DNA from: Undaria pinnatifida | Lineage: Eukaryota; Sar; Phaeophyceae; Laminariales; Alariaceae | Direction: 5' to 3' | DNA: 64,000 bases | NCBI GenBank assembly: GCA_012845835.1 | Contig: JABAKD010000006.1 | Location: 4,955,044-5,019,043, forward strand | In this document: positions 11,193 through 20,700 of the stretch, piece by piece | Layout: each line of letters starts with the position of its first letter | Position numbering within the stretch: position 1 is the first letter of the stretch | Notes under the pieces: model-generated | What the model was told of the DNA's origin: nothing | The model's input: only the letters and a program-made list of their open reading frames with translations | Database searches by the model: none | Translations under genes and position numbers: made by a program

Positions 11193-12600
11193 GTGTGGTG
11201 GATGGTTTACGCACGGATGGCTTGGTCAGGGTTGTTGGTACTTGTGGTTAAGTGCGTAAGTAAGTTTTCTCTACCTGGGGGTGTTTTTATATCATTATTC
11301 GTTCCAGTAAGTGGGTCGCACAGACCAAAAGACAAGACAGACGGGCACCACACGAGTTTCTTCGACAGAGGCCACCTAGGTAGACCTTCTGTAGGGAATA
11401 CCCTAGGTAGGCTTGGGGAACAACAGAACAGCACGGTGTGTTTGTTTTTAGTGAACCAAGGGGATACGGAAAAAATGGCGCGCGGCTGACGCAAAGGGAG
11501 CGACGTGTAAAAGGCGAGGAGGGTGGGGTCGCGGGCAAATAAATGCCGCGTGCGTGCCGAGCGAGCACGAGGAGCCTCTTCGTTGGCACTTGCCTAGGGT
11601 ACCAGGTATTCGTACACGAAAAGCCTCTTCTCTATTGGCACTTCTATAAACTAAGGTGCGTTAGACTAGAGAAAGAGATTTTGCTGGTCTGAAACCCCAG
11701 TTTCGCCACAGGTGCATGCCGGCAGCAAGAAAAAAAAAGTGCGCCAAAATGGTAAAGCAGTTCTACTCCCAATCACCAGCACCCGAAATTGCCTTGCTTC
11801 GCGGTGTGCATGCAGGATATCAGCCATTGGCAACGACAGCAGGCGACAACCGGCGGTACACATGCTACAAGACCGCGGTTTGACCTCCTTGACACACCGC
11901 GCCCCAACCTTAACAATAGCACAGTATGGCCCGAATATGTCGGTTGACGGTCTTGTCTTGACCCGTCAAGGCGTCTTTGGACTTATCATAATAGTTTAAG
12001 TGTGTGGAGTTCCTTGACGGCTGCCCGTCAACGGGAAAGAGTGCCGTCAACGGACATCTTCGGTATGGCCTAAAGAGGCCTTGACACAGGCAAAGACGGT
12101 ACGAGACCGCGGCTTGACCCCCTGACTGACGACGCCCTGCATTAAAACTAACTCCAAAAGAGATCCTTCTAGTGCCGGTCGTCCGCTATAGGGTCTGTAA
12201 AATCGCTCGCTACAGATGGGGGCAACCAGTAGTGGCAGTATGCGGAGTAGTGCCGGTTGCCGCTGTAGTGCCGGTATTTCCGGCCGGCACACCACTGTGA
12301 GCCAAAAAGAGGCATTGACGCAAGAAGCAATGCTAGGAGACCGTGGTTTGGCCCCAAGGGCTTGCTTGACAGACCGCGCCCCTACGCCAAAACCAGTACA
12401 AGGCAAAAAAGGGCCTTGCACCATGCTAAAAGATCGCAGCGGGGCGGCATCTTTGATGTACAGCCGACTTCATAAAAACGAAAAAATAGCAGCAGACACC
12501 AATACCAGTCTGTCCGGAACCGTGAGAACCGTTACCCTTGCAGTACACAAACGGACCTTACACTTCCGGGCAAAATAATACAGTAGACGCAAGGGTTTCC
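11193..12600. other. Repeat-bearing stretch downstream of the presenilin gene
   Basis: Three diverged copies of GACCGCGG(T/C)TTGACC...GCGCCCC sit near 11868, 12098 and 12329, about 230 bp apart. At 12026-12055 is CCCGTCAACGGGAAAGAGTG, a motif that recurs in introns of both genes of this window. No coding exon was recognised. The 3' UTR and polyadenylation site of the presenilin gene must fall here, but I cannot place them. Confidence 0.4.
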
Positions 12601-12705
12601 TCAAAAGTACAGTGGCGTGTCGTTGAGAGCCTCTACGTACGGCTGCATGGAGAACCGCGTCAGCAAATAAAACACCGTCCCGAGGCCGATGGAGATGGGC
12701 AGAGC
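12601..12705 (-). CDS. Presenilin exon I (PAL motif, TM9, stop)
   Basis: Acceptor TCGGCAG|GCTCTG. Reads [20 protein letters not shown] then [14 protein letters not shown] and TGA at 12601-12603. Joined to exon H it forms PALPISI, the conserved PAL motif of the active site. The short hydrophobic end matches the family's C-terminus. Confidence 0.95.
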   Translation of the reverse strand, partial: ALPISIGLGTVFYLLTRFSMQPYVEALNDTPLYF

Positions 12706-14727
12706 CTGCCGAGGAGGCGTTTGCCAGTGCGCAGGCGGGGCGGAGAGGGGGAGGGAGGGTAAGCCTACGCCGTATATTTATCCGGGCGAACGAAAGTAAC
12801 AAAGGTGGACCTCTACCGTAGCGTGTGTCCTATCTCACCGGCAAGGCCGTCCGGTAGGCGGCTAGCAGAACCAGGGCAGACCCCAGCCGCTATACCAAGA
12901 AGCACAGCAAAAATAATCAACTAATAGTCACGGCTCTCGGATTTTGACCATGAGTGTTACAGTACAAGCAATCACGTACCGTACCAGATAAACTAACCCA
13001 ACAAAAAATAATCATGTCTGTCGTTTCGTTTGATCACGAGTGTTTGAAGGCAACACGTACGTTGGAAGTAATCACGTACCGTATCAGAAAACCTAATCAA
13101 ACTAATAATCACGGGTCTCGCTTCATTTGATTATGAGGGTCAAAAGCAGTCACGTACTATTGTACCAGTAGAAAATAATCAAATCCAACCAAACTCACCG
13201 GCAAAGCCATCCTGTAGACGGCCAGCAACACAAGGGTAGCACCCAGACCAAAAACGATTACCACCACGCAAGCCGCCCACGCAGTAAAGCCGTACAGGGC
13301 AGCCTTCGACACCAAGACGCTATAGAACACGAAGTCTCCCAGTCCCTGAAAAAACAGATGAGATTCAGCCGCCAAAACACGTACGTGAAAAAAACAGATG
13401 AGATTCAGCCGCCAAAACACGTACGTACAGGTGAGGTGGGGTGGGATGGGATGGGGTGGAGTGGGGTGGGGTGGATTAGGGTTTGGTTAGGGCGGAGTGC
13501 GGTGCGAGGGCTCGCGTTGAGTTGGGTCGACGCCCTATCACGATGTACATATAAAGAACAAACGGAAAGCACAAAAACAACCTCGAAACCATAAAACACG
13601 ACTGGAGGTGCAAGTATCTGACATTTTTGTTGTGTGCGACGACCAGTAGAGTGACTCCCGTAGACCAACTATGTCGGTTGGCGGCACTCTTGCCCGTTGG
13701 CGGGATGCTGTCAAGGACATCCGTCAAGAAATTCCATACACTGAAACTAGAACATTTACTCAAAGATGGGCTTGACGGGCCAAAAGAGGACTAGACCTGC
13801 GCCGTCAACCGGCATGTTTGCCGCAAACCCGGCGAGCACTCACAAGCTTGATGGAGACACCCGTTTCGTCGTCGCCGTCTTGAGCGGTCGAAAAATCCAC
13901 CACTGTCGTGTCTGCACTCGCGCTTGCCTCCCCCCCACCTTCGCCTCTGCAAGAACGTACGGTTGGGAGTTCCATGGATGCGGGGAGGCACGGTGGTGCG
14001 GGAGAGCGGGAGGGAAGGAGCGAAGGAGGAAGCAGAAGAGGTTATGTGGTTGGGTAGAGGGGAGGGGGGGGCAGAGCATCGCACAAGCGTTAACATCACC
14101 AAAACAAAAGACAATCCGCAAAGTTGGTCCGCCCAAACACAACGGGGTATAGCACACATACCGAACGCACGAGAGAACAAAAAAAGGGAAAGTTCCGCAG
14201 AGCGGGAGGAGCCACAGAGAACTTTCCATAGGACGGGATAAATCGCAGAGAAAAATCCGCAGATCGATCACCTTGTTCCTGTCCCGCTTCTCCCCCCCCT
14301 CCCCGTCTGACCTCCTCCGACAAACGCCTCTTCCTCTCCTTCTTCCTCTTCTTCCGACTCTCTCTCTCCGTCCCCTCCTTCCCCGTCCTCGCCCCCCCCC
14401 CCCTGATTACCCGCGGACCCAGCCACTCCACCTCCGTTACCACTCCTGCTCCCCTCCCCCCTACGTCGACGTAGAACGCCACTACCACTACCACCACCAC
14501 CACCACCACCACCACCACCACCACCACCACCACCACCACCGTCTCCTCCAGCAGGGGGATCGGCCGCTTCTGGTGACTCGACGAGCTCCACCAAGGAGGG
14601 TGGATTTCCACTGCTATTTTCAGGCGCTACCAATGGAACCGTCGAGTCCGAATGCCCATCTACTTCTCCCCTTTCTCCTTCTCCTTCTCCTCCTCCCCCT
14701 TCTGCTCGTCCGACTTGCTGTGGCTGT

Positions 14728-14759
<32 letters not shown>

Positions 14760-17700
14760 TGGTTGCTGGCTGCCTTGAGATCGACCATTCCGGGAACGGC
14801 GCGAGGATCCGGCGGGGAGCTCGGCCTCGTAGAGCAAGCCCGGCATCGGTTCTTGATACTCCTATTTTGTAGGAAACATGAACAAAAAAAAGGCTGCTTG
14901 CTTTATCGCTTTTGGTTTTCATGGAAAAAAAAGTAAAAAATAAACAAAGTCGGTTGATTTATCTTTCGCGGGTACAAACAAAACATGAGCGGAAAAGAAA
15001 AACGTGTTGCTTTATTGGAGGCTCATAACCTGAAAGCACGATGCGTGTCGAGGCTCTGTCTTTTGTCACAAGAGATGCAGGAAGTGGCACAGAGTGAACC
15101 GTAAAGAATTATCTAACGAAGAAGAAATCATGCTTATTGAAAAAGGCACTTATGGCCACATGAGGAAACCAACTTGTTCGTTTGTTTTGTAGTTTTTTGC
15201 CCATCCCATCTATTACCTTAGCACTTTTGGTATTTCTCCTTCGCCTTCCCTAGACGTAACTCAGACCAGGGGTCACTAAGCAGGCTCCTCTCCCCCCTCC
15301 CCACTACTAGAAACCCAATAACAAAAAGAGATAGGTAATGGGGGAAGACGAAAGGAAGCGATCAACGTAGGCGAGGCCGTCCCCTCGCCATCACGGAACT
15401 ACGCCCACGCTACACGCAGACGCACTCTCAGCGATGTTGTACTGGCCGACGGTCCGGTCTACAGCAACGTCCCCTGATACCTACGTATCGTAAGCTAGCT
15501 TGCACGCCGACATACATATGTATATCAAATGTCCATATTCCAATATGGTGATGCTTTTGTTGCGGGCGATCGTCGGAACAACTTCAATTACAGCAGTAGT
15601 TGTGTTACTGCCGGCGACGGTTGTTGCGCTTCATATATAAAAAAAACAAGCAAAGACACATTTTTTCAAAAAAACATCACCGTCATTGGAATAATAGATA
15701 CCTAGCACGACAACAACGACGACGACGTAAACAGCAGCAACAACAACATCGACCGGGTCTGTTCTGCAGCAAAATAACAAAATACGACACAAACACAAAA
15801 GTCGGGGGAGGGGGACGTAAGCACACGACGAGAAGCAGGAACAAACATAATCTAAGGGGAAAACCCACAGAGAGCTACCCCCCCCCTTCCTCTCCCTCTT
15901 TATATCTAACAAACCTGCATGAGGCCGACTAGGGCCTTGAGCGGGCCACAGGGGGTGAGAACGGCGCATAAATCGTACAGCGCAAGCACTACTAGAAGGC
16001 ACCATCCTGTCCACTCCTCAAAGCGGCTTTTGGGTGGTGTTGGTAGTCATGGTGTTGTTTTTTATGGTGGTGGTGGAAGTGGTGGCGGCAATGGTGGTGG
16101 CGGCAATGGTGGTGGTGGTGGTGGTGGTGGTGGTGGTGGTGGTGGTGGTGGTGGTGGTGGTGGTGGTGGTGGTGGTGGTGGAGGAGGAGGTGGTGGCGGT
16201 GTTGGTGGTGGTGTTGATGGTGTTGGTGTTGGTGTTGGTGGTTGTGGCCGTGTTGATGTTGGTGGTGGTGGAGGTGGTGGTGGAGGTGGTGGTGGAGGTG
16301 GTGGTGGTGGTGGTGGTGGTGGCGGCGGTGTTGATGTTGTTGTCGTGGCATATTGGTAAGGTTGGGAGAGAGGGGGAGACACAAATAGGCAGACAGACAG
16401 CCGGAGAGGAAATAAGGGGAAAACAGAAGGAAAAAAAAAGCAAGAGATGCGGGGGGGGGGGGGGGGGGGGGGGGGCGGCGTTAGCATAACACGCAAACGC
16501 CTCCCGCATGCGACAAGCGGCAGGTCAATCAGGATACAAGTGCATGAGAAGAAGCCCAACACACAAGGATGTTTACGAAAAGCCATGTCAGTTTTTTGTT
16601 TCAATCGCGACCCGAACGCTGGCGCTGCACAATGCAAATGCAGCCCTCCCCCTTCCCCCCACTACCCCTGCGATACACCAGAGCACACACAAGTATAACG
16701 GTGGGATGCCAAAGCAACTGAGTTAAATCGACACACGACGCGTACGAAAATACGTGGAAGTGTGGTGAGCTAAAGGTTTACTTTTCCCCATCCGCCGGAG
16801 GATTAAAAAAAAAAAAAAAAAAAGCAACCGAAACCAGACCCGATAGCAGATCACCAACACAACCTAAAACACGACCAAGCGTAAAACCTGAAACTGGACC
16901 AAACACAAAACAGAAAAAAAAGCACCACAAAAAAAAAAAAAGAACCGAAAACCGTACAACTAAGCAAACAAAAGAACCAGTAACACAACAACCAGTACAA
17001 CAAAACACAGCCAAAAATGGCAAAAAAACAGAACCAAAAAGAAAACCAAAAAGAACACCAAAACAGAACCAAAAATTCACCTTCAAATTAAACCACTAGA
17101 TCCGAAAAAAAATCCAACCACAACCTAGTACGGCCAAAAACACAACCAAAAAACAAATACCCCATAAAAACGTTACCTTAGCTGCCAAGCCATGATGATG
17201 CTTGTCGCCACCAGGTACGCTTGAGTCACCACAGTCGGAATTCCCTGCCACACAACATAATGAGCGCAGAGATAGGAGAGTGAATTTTTTTTTTTCGTAT
17301 TTCGTGCAAGAATCGAGCCTCAAGTTCGTACCAGGTAGTATTTAACTTGCAATTTCGTAAGTACTGTGGCGTACTACTGTATAAACAACCACGCGAAATA
17401 TCACAAAATATCGACAAAAACTCGCGTTCACGTAACACCAACCGAAATAATACGAAATAGCGATAAAACCTATGTAACACCTTTAGAGCCCCGAAACCTC
17501 TCTACAGTACTCCCAAGTAATTTGGCCCCCCAAAAAGGAGTTTTTTGTAAAGGCGTAAACCCCTTGAGAGTCCTGCACTAGTTCCAAGTAATTTGGCCCG
17601 AGAAATGGGTTCCCAATTGTAAGGGGGCTACACCAACCCCGCGAAGTAACGCACCTTTTACTAAAAAACCTAAAGTAAGACAGCTTCTGGTAGAAGACGG

Positions 17701-20700
17701 CCACGACGCCAACAGCGGCGCAGTTCTACAGCATTCCGCAGAACATGACCGCACCGGAGACAAACAAAAACAACCAGAAGAAAAACTCGCGAAATAACAC
17801 ATTGACGTAAAAAAACAACTAAAATCAAACCTCGCGAAAATATATATATATATATTATGCCAAAACAAAGCATCACCGTACACCAACATTGCTAACTGAT
17901 ACAAAATATCGACAAAAAACAAACAAAAACATGCACATCAAACCAATCCCGCCAATGAACACACACAGCATACGAAAAAAAATCATCTCCGGGAAAAAAC
18001 AAAGATGGCGACGAAGGCCAGAAAAGCAAAGCTCCACAGCACGCCGGAGCACGTAAGCGCGTCGCACGACCGCCGGAAAACCAAAAGCCATCCTCGCAAA
18101 ATGACACAAAAAATGAAGAAAAAACACACACCGTGAGGTATATATAGCTCCAATTCATTTACATGGTCTCAAGTTCCAACAACCCCACCTCCTCCGTCCA
18201 AATGTTGGAGGTGTATCAATAAGGGGCAGGGGCGGTGCTCCGTCTCAAAAGGGATGCGTACCAGTCAAATGACTAAGGCAAGCAACAAATGAGTACGCCC
18301 CCCCTTAACATGCCCCCCCCCCCCCCCCCCACCATCAACTACTAGCATTTCGCACGCAGTAAGCTCCTATTGATTTATGCGACTTATCCCCCCTATACCC
18401 CCCCCCTCCCCTCGGCGGTCATACAAAAACCAAGTAACTACAAGATGTACATAATTAACTAATGCATTTCATAGTCGTCAGATTTTGTCCCCCTCAAAAA
18501 ATGGTTTTGTAGTTTCCGAGCATAGATTGATTAACATCACCCTGTTGACCCCGATACAAACTGTACTGTATGAAATTCTAAGGGGAGTCGCCGACCTATA
18601 TCCTTAATGAGGACACACACCCAGCAATGCGCGCGATCGGAGTATCACGCACAGCTTACAAAGACGAGTTTCGACGAACTCTTCGATCTCACAGCTGGAG
18701 TGTATTTTCATTTTTTGCCAACATACAGAACCCCGCGAAATAGCACAAAAAAATGATGCCAGATGGCGGAAACCACCTTATCTACGGCCCCGAAGACCCT
18801 CCCCACGCTGTTTCCAAGCAATTTAAATAACATTAGGAATACAACCGCGCGATATAGCACAAATAATTAACGAAATCACCTTATAAAACCCCTTCAGAGT
18901 CCCCAAACCCCTCCCCGTACTAATCCCAAGTAATTTGTCCCCATATACGTGCGGGTTTCCAATTATAAAGGGGGTACGTAGAGAGCCCCAAAACCCCTCC
19001 CCACATTAATTCCAACTAATTGACACCAAGTATATGAGAACCCCGCGAAATAGTACAATATTGATCGAAATTATCTTACTTCCTGTAGAGCCCCAAAAAA
19101 ACTCCCCACGTTAATTCCAAGTATACATATTTTTCCCCAGAAAAACGGGTTTCCAATTGCAGAGGGGTTAACATACCCTAAGGAACCGGAGCCACGTTTT
19201 TGGGGGCAAAAACACTGGGACGTAATACGCTGTAAGATCCTTTTCGAAAAGGAATAACCGCGAAATTTCAACACAGAACATTGATTTTAAAAAAAAAACT
19301 AGAAATCATCACCTTCTGGTAGAATATGGCGACGACGCCAAAACTAGAAATCATCACCTTCTGGTAGAATATGGCGACGACGCCAACTGCAGCAAAATTC
19401 CACAGCACCCCGTAGAACGTAATCGCATCGCAGGGCAGCTGGAAAACCTCCAAAGCCGAGCTCCAAACCGCTCCCCCCATCAGCCCCAGCAGGATGGCCG
19501 AGCTCATGGCCATGTATCCCCCCAGGCAACGCATGCACCTCAGCCAGTACATAGCCACGATAACCACCGTCGCGGCTTGAACAACAACGGCAGATAAAAT
19601 AGGAGGAAAAGGGGTCAGAGGGGGGGGGGGGTTCTCCATTATATCTCTCGCTATTCCAAGTTGAGGGGAGGGGGGGGGGGAGAGAGGAGGGGGGCGGGGT
19701 GAGGAGGGGGGGGGGGGTTCTCTTCCTCACGCTCATCGGGGGGGGGGGGGATGTTTTCTTCATTATTCTCTCTACATGCCGAGTTGAGGGCGGGGGGGGG
19801 GGGGGGTGTACTCAGCTGGTGCATGGCCGTAGTCTTATTACCACAGACCCTCGCATCCCTACTATGCTGGGATCATCGTGTTTTCACTAACCAGGAACAT
19901 ATTGCTCACACCAAGCGCGAAGCGCCGTGAGGTGTTCGGCGAGTCGCATGAAGGGTGAGAACTGCATCCTTCCAAGAACCGCTTGTAAGACGGACTTCGG
20001 CACCTTGTACCTACTTTCTTGCTTACGGGTGACAGCGCCAATGAGTCATACTTTGTTTTCCGGTGTGGGATGGGAAGGGGGGGGGGGGGGGGGGGGGTTC
20101 TCTCCCTCACGCCCGTCCTACTGATAGCTAAATAAGGAGGCGTGCAACGACAGGGGTATACCTTTTTTTGGCAAAAACATTTTCTGAATGACGGGGCTTC
20201 TTAACCCAAAATCGTCGGATGTTGTCACTATTGATTCGCAAATTATATACTCGTATATATACGGAGTAGTGTTTTGTATACCGGGTTGTACTTTCGTTTC
20301 ATCTCAAAATCAGTTTTTGGGTAGGGGTGTAGGCCTCCTCATGCAAGGAGGAGCCCACAGGAAATTATCGGTGCACCTCTACACCGAAGCATGTGTCTTA
20401 CGGGGTGGGGAGGGGAAAGGGGGGAGGCGGGGGGGGGGGGGGGCATGCATCCCCCAGCAACGCATGCACCTCCTCAGCCAGTACGTAGCCACAATCACAA
20501 CCGTCGCAGCTTCAACAGCACGTGAGAAAGATTAGCGGGTAGGGACGGGGACGGGGCAGGGGGGCGGGGGGAGGGGATGTGGAGGGGTGGGCCTTTGTTT
20601 TATCTCTCTCACTATCTCTCGTGATCTCTCTTAGGGGAGGAGGGCATGGGGGGGAGCGGGCCTGTCTCTTTCTCTCTTCCTCGCTCTCTTCCTCCCCCTC

